Of a stretch of 64,000 nucleotides of DNA, positions 1 through 9,425 are shown in pieces. This DNA comes from Thermothelomyces thermophilus ATCC 42464 (Eukaryota; Ascomycota; Sordariomycetes; Sordariales; Chaetomiaceae). The stretch spans positions 7,812,001-7,876,000 of the forward strand of contig NC_016472.1 in the NCBI RefSeq assembly GCF_000226095.1. Reading direction: 5' to 3'. Made by a program: the position numbers and the translations under genes. Under the pieces are notes generated by a model. The model was not told where the DNA came from and made no database searches. It saw only the letters and a program-made list of their open reading frames with translations. Position 1 is the first letter of the stretch, and each line of letters begins with the position of its first letter.

Positions 1-2
1 GT

Positions 3-1472
3 CGAATGAACGGAACCACGGTTAAGGCCAACGACAAGAAAAAGCGAGCGTACGTTAGTACCTCGTACGGGACGCACCCCGGAGCCATGGATGTGGACGC
101 AGCGCAGAAGCAGGACCAGAAGAAGGCGACCAAAGACAAGTCCAATGTTACCTGCTACAACTGCGGAAAGAAAGGGCACTACAAGCGAGAATGCCGGAGC
201 CCGAAGAAAGAATGGAAACCAACCCCCGGAAAGGAAATTGCGGCCATCGACGAAACCACCAAGAACGTCACCGAAGTAGCAGCCACGAGCTACGAAGACA
301 AGGACAGTGACACGGACAGTCTCGGACACGACGGCAACGGTGAAGACGAACAAGCACCGTACTCCGAACTGGTCACTGTGGACCCAGAGACAGGTCTTGC
401 CGAATGGGACATGGCAGGAGAGTATGCGCCGCCAATTTCGATTCTCCCAATCTTGAGGCAGTGGGGTTTCACAGTCACGCAGAGGCGGGATGGATCGTGG
501 ACAACCGACACCCAAGGAATCGAAAGACCCGGACCCAATGCTCTATTCCTCCAGGAACGAATCGAATGGTACCGCAACGAAGTTTTCCGACTCAACACGG
601 AACTGCGCGAACGGGATGGGCGCTTGACTCGACTCGCCCAGCAGAGCGATGAGATGAAGGACGAAATGAGGGAACTCCGACGTATCGTGGAAACCATCAA
701 AGGGGAACAGCCTGTGACATATGATGGGCCCGATAGCTACGCCGAGCACTTTGACGATCAGCAACTCAGCCACGACGTACGGAACCCCGAGTACCAGTTC
801 ATGCGCGCGAACCGCGGAAAAGATGAGCGTACGTGGGAAAGCTACTGGAAGAAACACTCCTATGTCAGCACTGGAGTACCTACGGTCCACGTACAGTGGG
901 AAGGATTCGGGAAAGAGTTCCAATACCTTCCAGGCGACGCCACGCGACTGCACCCTCGACACGAGGCACATGCGCAAGTGCCCTGGTTCCAGTGTGTGGC
1001 ACACGAATGCCGATACCACTTCCGCGACAAATTCGAAAACAACCACTGGCCGACCCGACAGGAGAACGGGGACGGAGGCTTGTGCCCTGTGGAATGGGTC
1101 TACGATGCAGGAAACAGAGCGGCCGAATTGCTTTGGAAGATCGAAGCCCGCGATCTAGAAAGCATCACGATAGTTCCAAGACGAGCCTGGCCTAGGCACT
1201 GCGGAACCGGACGAGACACATGGGACTCGTGCTGGAGCAACGATTGCCTCTATCACGCGGACGAAAAGAAATTGCGAATTCGGGAGCTTCAGATGAAGCT
1301 ATGGCACGCACGACGGAAAGCAGAACGGACCCAATGGTGGGAAGCCGCAAGCACTCAATGGCTCACGGAAATGAGCACGATCGACGAAGCCGCTATCAGC
1401 CGAACAACCGAAGAGGTCAGCACTGACCTGGGAAACGGGTCAGGGCCCTTCGAGGGGCCCGGAAACCATTAA
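3..1472 (+). CDS. Gag polyprotein of element A (5' partial)
   Basis: This is the nucleocapsid part of gag, which packages element RNA into virus-like particles. The visible 489 codons hold a CCHC zinc knuckle (C50, C53, H58, C63, counting from the first ATG at 6), an acidic linker (about 97-115) and a probable coiled coil (about 181-233). A C-terminal region with further Cys/His residues follows (C330, C335, H338, H347, C360, C399, C409, C414, H417). The frame is open to the window edge, so the ATG at 6 is not the true start. In the RIPped copy C the homologous gag begins at an ATA (17,486) that was probably ATG before RIP, giving a full length near 750 aa. The frame ends at TAA 1470-1472, about 45 nt after the pol frame opens. 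Confidence 0.9.
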   Translation, partial: RMNGTTVKANDKKKRAYVSTSYGTHPGAMDVDAAQKQDQKKATKDKSNVTCYNCGKKGHYKRECRSPKKEWKPTPGKEIAAIDETTKNVTEVAATSYEDKDSDTDSLGHDGNGEDEQAPYSELVTVDPETGLAEWDMAGEYAPPISILPILRQWGFTVTQRRDGSWTTDTQGIERPGPNALFLQERIEWYRNEVFRLNTELRERDGRLTRLAQQSDEMKDEMRELRRIVETIKGEQPVTYDGPDSYAEHFDDQQLSHDVRNPEYQFMRANRGKDERTWESYWKKHSYVSTGVPTVHVQWEGFGKEFQYLPGDATRLHPRHEAHAQVPWFQCVAHECRYHFRDKFENNHWPTRQENGDGGLCPVEWVYDAGNRAAELLWKIEARDLESITIVPRRAWPRHCGTGRDTWDSCWSNDCLYHADEKKLRIRELQMKLWHARRKAERTQWWEAASTQWLTEMSTIDEAAISRTTEEVSTDLGNGSGPFEGPGNH

Positions 1473-4400
1473 CGCCCGCGCAGCGGCGAGTGGTAGCGCA
1501 GTACAGGAGGAACTGGCGCAAGAGACCACTATACCGAGACCTCCCGGCAGAAACATGGGAAATCGCCGCAATCTTTGGACGACGGCGGCAAGACAAGCGG
1601 CTGTGGATAACAGCACAGTGGAAACAGCACGAAATGCTCGCACTAGTGGACAGTGGAGCAGAGATGAATCTGATTTCGCCGACACTTGTGAATCAGCTGC
1701 GGATACCCTGGAGAATGAAGCGGAAGCATGGCATAGTCAAAGGGCCATTTCCGACGCAATGGGTACGCAGGGAGACCGAACCGATCGACATCACTGTGGC
1801 AGGGAAGACCACAGCAGTCGTATTCAGCATCGTGGACATGGGCAACGACAAAGACATGATATTGGGGTTACCATGGCATGAAGATTACGACCCGGACATC
1901 AGCTGGAAGAACGGTGGCCACCTGCGACCCCGAATGGAGTCGTATTCGACCAGCGAGATGGGGAGCGCGCAAGGATCGCGAGCGGACGATGCTCAGAGAA
2001 AGGCATGTCCTACGGATCCACCGCAAGAGACGGACAGTGGCAGGCAGACCACTACGGACTCTGGAAGAAGCGGCATAACGATACCGACGTTGCGACAGGA
2101 GGAACGAGCTGAATCGCCGATAGCTGTTCTCTCCGTTGACGAATGCGGAGCACTGCAATGGGAGCAGTGGGTTGAGACAGGAGAAATCGCCAGTATCGCC
2201 ATGGACGGAACCAAGTTCGCATACTACCAGAAAACCGAGAGACGGGACAAGACTGGGGAAGTACCGAAGGAATACGAAGGGCACCCAGCATTCGAACCGA
2301 AACATCTGGAAGGACTACCAGAACACGGCCCATGGGATCACGAGATCAAGCTCAAGGAAGGAGCACGACTGAAGTTCTTCAAGATTTACCACACGAGCCA
2401 GACACAGAACGAAGAACTTAAGCGATATTTGGAGGAGAACCTTCGAAGAGGACATATCCGCCCGTCGACATCGCCAGCAGGCTACCCAATCCTGTTTGTG
2501 CCCAAGAAAGACGGAAAGCTACGGTTATGTGTCGACTATCGGCAACTCAACGAACAGACCGTGAAAAACCGATACCCGTTACCGCTGATCTCACGGCTCC
2601 GAGATCAGTTGGCAGGAGCCCAATATTTCACGCGTCTTGACTTGCCATCGGCCTACAACCACATACGGATCAAAGAAGGCGACGAGTGGAAAACGGCCTT
2701 TAGGACACCCTATGGCCACTACGAGTACCTCGTCATGCCATTTGGACTTACGAACGCGCCGGCAACGTTCCAAGCCCTGATTGATCAAGCTATCCGACCC
2801 TTTCTCGACAAATTTGCGGTATGTTATCTCGACGATATACTCATCTTCTCCAAGACGATGGACGAACACCGGAAGCACGTAAAAGCAGTGCTGGACGCGC
2901 TGCACGCGTACAAGCTATCAGTCAACAAGGGAAAGAGCGAATTCCACGTCAGGAAAACGGTGTTTCTGGGATACGAGATATCCCCAGGACAAATCCGGAT
3001 GGAACCTTCAAAGGTTGAAGCTATCAAGAATTGGCCACGACCGACGTCAGTCACGGAAGTACGAAGCTTCATCGGATTTGCAAACTTCTACCGGATGTTC
3101 CTCAGGAACTTTGGAGCGATCGCACGACCTTTGCACGAACTTACCAAGAAGAACGCTGAATTCCAATGGGAAGAGCAACACGAGCAGGCATTTACGCAGA
3201 TTCGCGACGCCATCACCGAGGATCCAGTACTGGTACTGCCAGACCCCAAGAAGCCATTCGAGGTAGAAACGGACGCTTCAGACTACGCCATCGGAGGACA
3301 ATTGGGACAACGAGACGAACAAGGGAAGCTACATCCTGTAGCCTTCTTTTCAAAGAAGCTCGATGGACCACGTCTCAATTATCCGATCCACGACAAGGAA
3401 CTACTTGCGATTGTCGAAGCTTTCAAGGAATGGCGACCATACCTCAGCGGCACGATTGAACCGGTACAAGTATATACGGATCACAAGAATTTGCGATACT
3501 TCACGACGACGAAGGAACTCAACGGACGACAAATACGATGGGCAGAATTCCTCGCGGAATTCAACTTTGAGATCCGCTACAAGAAGGGCAAAGAGAACGC
3601 ACGAGCGGACATCTTAAGTCGACGAACGGATCACACGGAAGGACGAACGGGAACGACACCACCGTTGTTCAAGGAACGGACAGACGGAACGCTGCATCAC
3701 GAGACGCAGACACCCGTGGAAGATGATCCACTTGACTCGTTCCTCGAATGCTGCGCAATCTTTCGAGAAGAAAGGATCAACGAGGCACAGTATCAAGCAG
3801 CACCCGGACCAGTGGTACCTGACGGAGTAGAAGAGAAAGATGGGAAACTCTGGTACCGAGGCAAAGCGTACATCCACGACAAAGGTCAACAGCTGCGGAT
3901 GATTCGAGAACTCCACGAGTCGAAACTCGGAGGACACAAAGGAGTTACGAAGACTGTCGCACAAGTCAAGAAACACTACGACTTTCCACAGTTGACGACA
4001 CGAGTTAAGGAAGTCGTACGGAACTGCGACATCTGCAATCGGAGCAAAACGGCACGACACAAGCCGTACGGGCTACTTCAGCCACTACCAACAGCTGACA
4101 AACCATGGAGTTCAGTTACGATGGACTTCATTACGAAGCTGCCAGAATCCAAGGACACGGCCACAGGAGTGACCTACGACAGTATTCTTACTGTAGTAGA
4201 TCGCCTGACTAAGTGGGCATACTTCTTTCCCTACAAGGAGTCCTGGACAGCGGAACAGTTGGCAGACGTGATCTATCGGCAAGTTGCATCAGTGCATGCT
4301 TGGCCGCAAGAATGGATCACCGACAGAGACACCAAGTTCGCATCGAAGTTCTGGCAAGCGTTAATGCAACGATTGGGCGTTAACAGCAAGCTGTCAACGG

Positions 4401-5290
4401 CATATCACCCACAGACTGACGGACAAACGGAGCGACTAAACCAAGTTGTTGAGCAGTACCTCCGCTCTTACGTCAACTACCAGCAAAACGACTGGGTCAT
4501 GCTGTTACCAACAGCACAACTCGCCTACAACACGACGCCGACAGAAACGACCAAAGTCACACCGTTCTTCGCGAACTACGGATATGAAGCAGACCTTAGG
4601 CAAGGACCAGAGGTCACAGTGCCAAGAGCAGCAGTCAAAGCAGAACAGATGCACGCACTGCACGAGAAGCTCAAGAAGGAACTCGAGTTTGTCAAGACCA
4701 GAATGAAGAACTACTACGACAAACACAGGCTCGAGGGACCTCGCCTAGAGAGGGGAGATAAAGTCTACCTGATCGCACGAAACTTACGAACCAAACGACC
4801 AAGCACGAAGCTGGACTTCAAGAAGGTCGGACCCTTCGTTATCAAAGAACGAATTTCGACATCCAACTACCGACTATCGTTACCGTCATCTATGCGACTA
4901 CGGACGGATGTTTTTCATATTTCACTTCTCGAACCAGCACCGAAGAACGCCAAAATCGCCACGAACACCGAAGCGGAAGACGAAGAAGAAGAATGGGACG
5001 TCGAAGAAATTCTGGATTCACGCATCATCAACGGAGAACTGCAGTACCTGGTCAAATGGCTTGATTTTGGGCCAGAAGACAACTCATGGGAACCAGTTAA
5101 GAACCTGAGTTGCCCCGAGAAACTTCAGCAGTTCCACCAGAGGAACCCTGACCGACCGAAAGCGACGAACCCGAAACCAACCCGAAATCGGCCAGCAAGG
5201 ACGGATCCAAAGGAACTTCAGGATACACGGCATCCCAAAGCTGTCCGAAATCGGCGGACAGGCGAGATGGGGTCGAAGAAGACGCAGTAA
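1427..5290 (+). CDS. Pol polyprotein of element A: protease, reverse transcriptase, RNase H, integrase, chromodomain
   Basis: The frame opens after the TGA at 1424-1426 and has no good ATG, so it is probably expressed from gag by -1 frameshifting. Counting from codon 1490, aspartic protease DSGA is at 54-57. The RT has YLDD at 446-449, preceded by LRLCVDYRQLN. RNase H begins near VETDAS (592 on). The integrase has an HHCC zinc region and the catalytic triad D879, D945, E981, with exactly 35 residues between the last two. A chromodomain lies at about 1168-1221 (WDVEEILDSR, LQYLVKW, SWEP). All catalytic residues seen are intact, so this copy may be active. The 3' end overlaps the antisense gene by about 190 bp. 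Confidence 0.95.
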   Translation, partial: PGKRVRALRGARKPLTPAQRRVVAQYRRNWRKRPLYRDLPAETWEIAAIFGRRRQDKRLWITAQWKQHEMLALVDSGAEMNLISPTLVNQLRIPWRMKRKHGIVKGPFPTQWVRRETEPIDITVAGKTTAVVFSIVDMGNDKDMILGLPWHEDYDPDISWKNGGHLRPRMESYSTSEMGSAQGSRADDAQRKACPTDPPQETDSGRQTTTDSGRSGITIPTLRQEERAESPIAVLSVDECGALQWEQWVETGEIASIAMDGTKFAYYQKTERRDKTGEVPKEYEGHPAFEPKHLEGLPEHGPWDHEIKLKEGARLKFFKIYHTSQTQNEELKRYLEENLRRGHIRPSTSPAGYPILFVPKKDGKLRLCVDYRQLNEQTVKNRYPLPLISRLRDQLAGAQYFTRLDLPSAYNHIRIKEGDEWKTAFRTPYGHYEYLVMPFGLTNAPATFQALIDQAIRPFLDKFAVCYLDDILIFSKTMDEHRKHVKAVLDALHAYKLSVNKGKSEFHVRKTVFLGYEISPGQIRMEPSKVEAIKNWPRPTSVTEVRSFIGFANFYRMFLRNFGAIARPLHELTKKNAEFQWEEQHEQAFTQIRDAITEDPVLVLPDPKKPFEVETDASDYAIGGQLGQRDEQGKLHPVAFFSKKLDGPRLNYPIHDKELLAIVEAFKEWRPYLSGTIEPVQVYTDHKNLRYFTTTKELNGRQIRWAEFLAEFNFEIRYKKGKENARADILSRRTDHTEGRTGTTPPLFKERTDGTLHHETQTPVEDDPLDSFLECCAIFREERINEAQYQAAPGPVVPDGVEEKDGKLWYRGKAYIHDKGQQLRMIRELHESKLGGHKGVTKTVAQVKKHYDFPQLTTRVKEVVRNCDICNRSKTARHKPYGLLQPLPTADKPWSSVTMDFITKLPESKDTATGVTYDSILTVVDRLTKWAYFFPYKESWTAEQLADVIYRQVASVHAWPQEWITDRDTKFASKFWQALMQRLGVNSKLSTAYHPQTDGQTERLNQVVEQYLRSYVNYQQNDWVMLLPTAQLAYNTTPTETTKVTPFFANYGYEADLRQGPEVTVPRAAVKAEQMHALHEKLKKELEFVKTRMKNYYDKHRLEGPRLERGDKVYLIARNLRTKRPSTKLDFKKVGPFVIKERISTSNYRLSLPSSMRLRTDVFHISLLEPAPKNAKIATNTEAEDEEEEWDVEEILDSRIINGELQYLVKWLDFGPEDNSWEPVKNLSCPEKLQQFHQRNPDRPKATNPKPTRNRPARTDPKELQDTRHPKAVRNRRTGEMGSKKTQ
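1443..1460 (+). promoter_or_regulatory. GC-rich hairpin in the gag/pol overlap, candidate recoding element
   Basis: GGGCCCTTCGAGGGGCCC can fold into six G-C pairs plus one T-G wobble around a TCGA loop. It lies inside the short region (1427-1472) where gag (stop 1470) and pol (-1 frame) overlap, which is where a -1 frameshift has to occur. The same sequence is present unchanged in D (14,300-14,317, minus strand) and with one terminal change in C (19,718-19,735). No classical slippery heptamer was found in the gag phase. A recoding role is inference. Confidence 0.5.
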
Positions 5291-5735
5291 CCCCAGAAGC
5301 TTCCGCTGCCACCGCCGCCGCAGCCTCCTCACGTTCCACTCGCTCCAACTCCTCCACACTGTCGATACCCCGAGCGATAGCCCTCATCATCTTCTCAAAC
5401 CACATTCGCTTCTGTTTCCGGAGACGAAGGACCCGCTCCTCAGCAGCCATAAGCTCATCCTCAAGTTTTTGATGCTGAGCCGCAATAGACCGAAGCTGAG
5501 CAGGAGAAACGCCAAGAACGTCACAATTCGAACGCTTGTTGCGAACGCACTCTGCGCATCGAGAAGAATCGCTTTTCGAAACCTCGCACGAACTAAGGCC
5601 TTTGGACTCGCACGGCGTACAAGGACGCATCGTTAAAAGATTATCCGAGGAGAGAATCGCGGCCAGGAGATGGTTGGCACGAAGAGTCGACGCAGCAGGT
5701 TTAGATTTCGACTTCTTTCTCACACGATCAGCCAT
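5097..5735 (-). CDS. Antisense accessory protein of element A: Cys6 zinc-cluster-like plus coiled coil
   Basis: This is a 212-aa ORF opposite the end of pol and the 3' untranslated region. I chose the ATG at 5735; the frame also runs upstream without an ATG. The N-terminus is basic (RVRKKSKSK). Six cysteines follow at 39, 42, 50, 60, 63 and 71, a C-X2-C-X7-C-X9-C-X2-C-X7-C array close to the fungal Gal4-type Zn2Cys6 pattern (CX2CX6CX5-12CX2CX6-8C). Next come a likely coiled coil (about 80-137, with VLRLRKQK), an alanine-rich hinge, an acidic/hydrophobic stretch (163-186) and a Ser/Gly-rich tail. RIPped homologues sit at the same place in D (9999) and C (23,569), which argues that it is a real gene. 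Family resemblance is seen in the motif only; a DNA-binding or regulatory role is inference. Confidence 0.7.
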   Translation of the reverse strand: MADRVRKKSKSKPAASTLRANHLLAAILSSDNLLTMRPCTPCESKGLSSCEVSKSDSSRCAECVRNKRSNCDVLGVSPAQLRSIAAQHQKLEDELMAAEERVLRLRKQKRMWFEKMMRAIARGIDSVEELERVEREEAAAAVAAEASGVTASSSTPSRLSADFGQLWDAVYPEVPLDPSLLADFGLVSGSSLSVGQGSSGGTAEVSRGNSGS

Positions 5736-5852
5736 CTCGACAACATCGTGGGAAGGCAAAGGAAGGAAGAAACTGGGAAACGCAATTACGTACAGACAGG
5801 GGATGATGGCGCTATTTGAAACGGACCGGAGTCTTTCGAGGACGAAAGACCT

Positions 5853-5862
5853 GAAGGAGGGG
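5853..5862 (+). other. Polypurine tract of element A
   Basis: GAAGGAGGGG lies five bases before the LTR start, the expected site for plus-strand priming. The equivalent tract, reverse-complemented, sits next to D's LTR at about 9876-9888. Confidence 0.75.
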
Positions 5863-5952
5863 CATCGTGTCACGATTTGGCTGCATAAGGCGACCCGGCA
5901 AGGCGCACAGAACCAATCAGGAACCACAAGACCTAAGGACCAATCAGGAAGT

Positions 5953-6022
5953 GATCGCAGTGATCGCACTTCGATCAAGACGAGCACTTGGGTAACGATC
6001 GCAGGATCGCAGCAGCGATCGC
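5953..6022 (+). repeat. Cluster of five GATCGC repeats in LTR U3
   Basis: GATCGC occurs at 5953, 5962, 5997, 6005 and 6017, in places within CGATCG palindromes. It lies in U3 about 40-105 bp upstream of the TATA box, where an enhancer would be expected. I did not find it in the other LTR copies. Confidence 0.5.
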
Positions 6023-6058
6023 ACGATCAAGACTCAAGGGGGAAAGGACAAGGAAATT

Positions 6059-6109
6059 GTATATAGTCACTCGTTCTGGCGAACTCTGGGAGTTCACCAG
6101 TGGTAACAA
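6059..6109 (+). promoter_or_regulatory. LTR promoter (TATA) and predicted start of R, self-priming sequence
   Basis: TATATA lies at about 6060. About 38 nt downstream, AGTGGTAACAA (6099-6109) is complementary over 11 nt to the RIP-corrected sequence beside the LTR in D (16,564-16,576). This is the arrangement of Tf1-type self-primed elements, where the RNA 5' end anneals to the primer-binding site. The exact transcription start is not shown by the sequence. Confidence 0.55.
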
Positions 6110-6281
6110 TCACAATCACAGTACTCATACCAAGCATTGCTGATTACTGTGAGAGACAACTCTAAGTGTTGTTGTGAACCCTTTGGCTTCACCGAATCCC
6201 TCAGACGACCTGCCTGCTTGTCCCGCTTCACCCACCTCCGTCTGGACCCTTTCAGAAGCAGTCTGAGTTGGGTTCGTCACA

Positions 6282-8270
6282 CGACGCTATTACTAAGGAC
6301 CTAGTATTAGTACTACCGGACCCTAAGAAGCTATTCGAGGTAGAAACGGACGCTTTAGACTATGCTATTAGAGGACAATTAGGATAACGAGACGAATAAG
6401 GGAAGCTATATCCTATAGCCTTCTTTTCAAAGAAGCTCGATAGACTATGTCTTAATTATCCGATCTATAATAAGGAACTACTTGCGATTGTCAAAGCCTT
6501 TAAGGAATAGCAACTATACCTTAGTAGTACAATTAAACTAGTATAAGTATATATAGATTATAAGAACCTATAATACTTTACAATGATAAAGGAACTTAAT
6601 AGATAATAAATATAATAGGTAGAATTCCTTACGGAATTTAACTTCAAGATCTGCTATAAGAAGGGCAAAGAAAACGTATAAGCAGATATCTTAAGCTGAC
6701 GAACGAATCATATAGAAGGACGAACGGAAACAACACTACCGTTGTTTAAGGAACAAATAGATAGGACGCTACATTATGAAACACAGACACCCGTAGAAGA
6801 TGATCTACTTAACTCGTTCCTAGAATGCTACGTAATCTTTCGAGAAGAAAGGATTAACGAGGCATAGTATCAAGTAGCACCCGGACTAGTGGTACCTGAC
6901 GGAGTAGAAGAAAAAGATGGGAAACTCTAGTACCAAGGCAAAGTATATATCTACGACAAAGATTAATAGCTACGGATGATTTGAGAACTCTACGAGTCGA
7001 AACTTAGAGGATATAAAGGAGTTACGAAGACTGTCGTACAAGTCAAGAAACACTATAACTTTCTATAGTTAACGGCACGAGTTAAAGAAGTCGTATAGAG
7101 CTACGATATCTGCAATCGGAGCAAAATGGCATAATATAAGCTATATAGGCTACTTTAGCTACTACTAATAGCTGACAAACTATAGAGTTTAGTTACGATA
7201 GACTTTATTATAAAGCTACTAGAATCTAAGGATATAGCTATAGGAGTGACCTATAATGGTATTCTTACTATAGTAGATCGCTTAACTAAGTAAGTATATT
7301 TCTTTCCCTATAAGGAGTCCTAGATAGTAGAATAGTTAGTAGACGTAATCTATTAGTAAGTTACATTAGTACATGCTTAGCTATAAGAATAGATTACTAA
7401 TAGAGATACCAAGTTTATATTAAAGTTCTAGCAAGCGTTAATGTAACAATTAGGCATTAATAGTAAGCTATTAACGGCATATTACCTATAGACTAACAGA
7501 TAGATAGAGCGATTAAACCAAGTTATTAAGTAGTATCTCCGTTCTTACATTAACTACTAGCAAGACGACTAGGTCATACTATTGCTAATAGTATAACTCG
7601 CTTATAATATAACGCTAACGGAAACAACCAAAGTTATACTGTTCTTCGCAAACTACAGATATAAAGCAGACCTTAGGCAAGGACTAGAGGTCATAGTACC
7701 AAGAGTAGTAGTCAAAGTAGAACAGATATACGCACTATATAAGAAGCTTAAAGAGGAACTCGAGTTTGTCAAGACTAGAATGAAGAACTACTATAACAAA
7801 CACAGGCTCGAGGGATCTTGCCTAGAAAGGGGAGACAAAGTCTACCTAATCGCACGAAACTTGCAAACCAAACGACTAAGCACGAAGCTAGACTTTAAGA
7901 AGGTCAGACCCTTCGTTATCAAAGAACGAATTTCGACATCTAACTACCGACTATCGTTACCGTCATCTATATGACTATAGATAGATGTTTTTCATATTTT
8001 ACTCCTCGAACTAGTACCAAAAAATGCCAAGGTTGCTACGTATATCGAAGTAGAAGACAAGGAAGAAGAATAGGACGTCGAAGAAATTCTGGATTTATAT
8101 ATTATTAACGGGGAACTGTAGTACCTGGTTAAATGGCTTGATTTTGGACTAGAAGATAACTTATAGGAACTAGTTAAGAACTTGAACTACCCTAAGAAAC
8201 TGGAATAGTTCTACCGGCAGAACCCGGATTGACTGTAGGCACTAGCTTAGACAAAACGGCCAAGTCGGCC
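6282..8270 (+). pseudogene. Element B: RIPped 3' half of a gypsy pol (RNase H, integrase, chromodomain)
   Basis: The sequence begins at the point matching about 3210 of element A's pol and runs collinearly with it through RNase H, integrase and chromodomain. It carries many TAG and TAA codons where A has CAG, CAA or TGG, plus CpA-to-TpA changes, the signature of RIP. The missing 5' half should lie upstream of A's 5' LTR, outside the window. After the chromodomain the tail (8270-8460) differs from A, is only about 200 bp long, and has no room for the antisense gene. Confidence 0.88.
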
Positions 8271-8472
8271 TCTAACAAATCTAGGCCTAAAGAAGACTAG
8301 TCAAACGGGACATTAGCACCTTAGGACTATATATCACTAATAACGCGTGCTTCGGACTCCCGCACCCTCCGTTCTTCCGCCTCTTTATGAGGCATACGTG
8401 GAAAGGATGTTAGCGCTATTTGAAACGGCCTAAAAGAGGGCTTTCGGGTCGAAAGCCTTAGAGGGAGGGCAT

Positions 8473-8901
8473 TGTATCACGGAAATATGCATGCAGATAC
8501 CGCCTGAGCCACTGGCACGAACGGGCCAATCAAGCCGAAGAAATGATAGACCAATTAGGACAGGATCACGCTTAGCAAGAAATGATCCTAATAGAGGATT
8601 ACTAGCTTACAATATAAGCTAGGTAAGCTAGTATAAATGATTATTACGACTGCTAGTGATCCTAGGAGTATATATACATGTAAATAGTCACTTGTTATAG
8701 TGGACTCTAGAGTTCACCAGTGGTAATAATCATAATTACAGTACTTATACTAAGTATTGCTGATTACTGTGAGAGGTAACTCTAAGTGTTGTTATGAACC
8801 CTTTGGCTTTACCGAATCCCTTAGACGACCTGTACGCTTGTCCCGTTTAATCTACCTTTGTCTGAACCCTTTTAGAAGAAGTCTGAGTTAGGTTTGTCAC
8901 A
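8473..8901 (+). repeat. 3' LTR of element B (RIPped)
   Basis: It starts TGTATCAC and ends TTGTCACA. Its 3' half aligns with the LTR of A, including AGTGGTAATAATC at about 8719. A polypurine tract (GAGGGAGGG) precedes it. Confidence 0.8.
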
Positions 8902-8943
8902 CAGCTCTTATAATGCTTATACTGACTATAATAGTAGTCCTAT

Positions 8944-9129
8944 TATTATAAGCTAACTATATACCGCGACCTGGTAGGGTATAAGAGGCTAAATGAGCTA
9001 CTAATTAAGAAGGGCACGAAGCGAGGCTAATATAGGATCGCTAGGGAGCGCGGGCTACTACAGGCAAACGATTGCCAAAAAGGGAAAGATAGCAGAGGAT
9101 AGCTAGCTACTAAAGGCAATCCAAGGACA
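8944..9129 (+). repeat. Left part of C's 5' LTR
   Basis: It matches the first 186 bp of C's 3' LTR (from 24,165) and ends with GGACA, the target site duplicated by the next insertion (repeated at 17,187-17,191). Confidence 0.85.
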
Positions 9130-9425
9130 TGTGACGAACCTAGCTCAGACTTCTTCTGAAAGGGTTTAGACGGAGGTGAATTAAGCGGGACAGGCGTACA
9201 GGTCGTCTAAGGGATTCGGTAAAGCCAAAAGGTTTATAACAACACTAGAGTTGTCTCCTACAATAGTTAGTAATGCTTGGTATAGGTACTTGTAATTGTA
9301 GGTTAGGTTGCTATCACTGGTAAACTCTTAGAGTCTACTATAACAAGTGACTAGCTAGCTATATATATATAATTATCTGTCCCTCTTCAATAGTTATTAC
9401 TAGTACCATTTCTCCTTTTACTCTG
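9130..9425 (-). repeat. Solo LTR inserted in C's 5' LTR (first part)
   Basis: It begins TGTGACGAACC, which is the LTR end read in reverse. It is broken at 9425 by element D and resumes at 17,024. The flanking duplication is GGACA on both outer sides. No internal sequence belongs to it, so it is probably a recombinational solo LTR. Confidence 0.8.

Larger units (their letters stand above)
1..6281 (+). mobile_element. Element A: intact Ty3/gypsy chromovirus LTR retrotransposon (5' end outside window)
   Basis: Gag with a zinc knuckle, pol in the order protease, RT, RNase H, integrase, chromodomain, an antisense ORF, a polypurine tract and a 3' LTR follow one another without an internal stop. 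That order and the chromodomain define a Ty3/gypsy chromovirus. The 5' LTR and about the first 265 codons of gag lie before the window, judged from the homologous copy at 17,486. Unlike its relatives downstream, A shows no C-to-T RIP damage. It is therefore a young insertion, or one that escaped RIP. Its 3' LTR abuts the middle of a RIPped pol gene (element B), so A inserted into B. Confidence 0.93.
5868..6281 (+). repeat. 3' LTR of element A
   Basis: The 414-bp LTR starts TGTCACGA and ends TCGTCACA, near-perfect inverted termini. Its 3' half is shared with the LTRs of B, C and D; the U3 part is specific to A. No RIP-type changes are seen. The base after the LTR is the start of RIPped pol sequence belonging to B. 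Confidence 0.9.

Noticed and set aside
5536-6066. 176-aa plus-strand ORF at the 3' end of element A
   Set aside because: It overlaps the antisense gene and runs into the LTR across its border, with no motif; a shadow.
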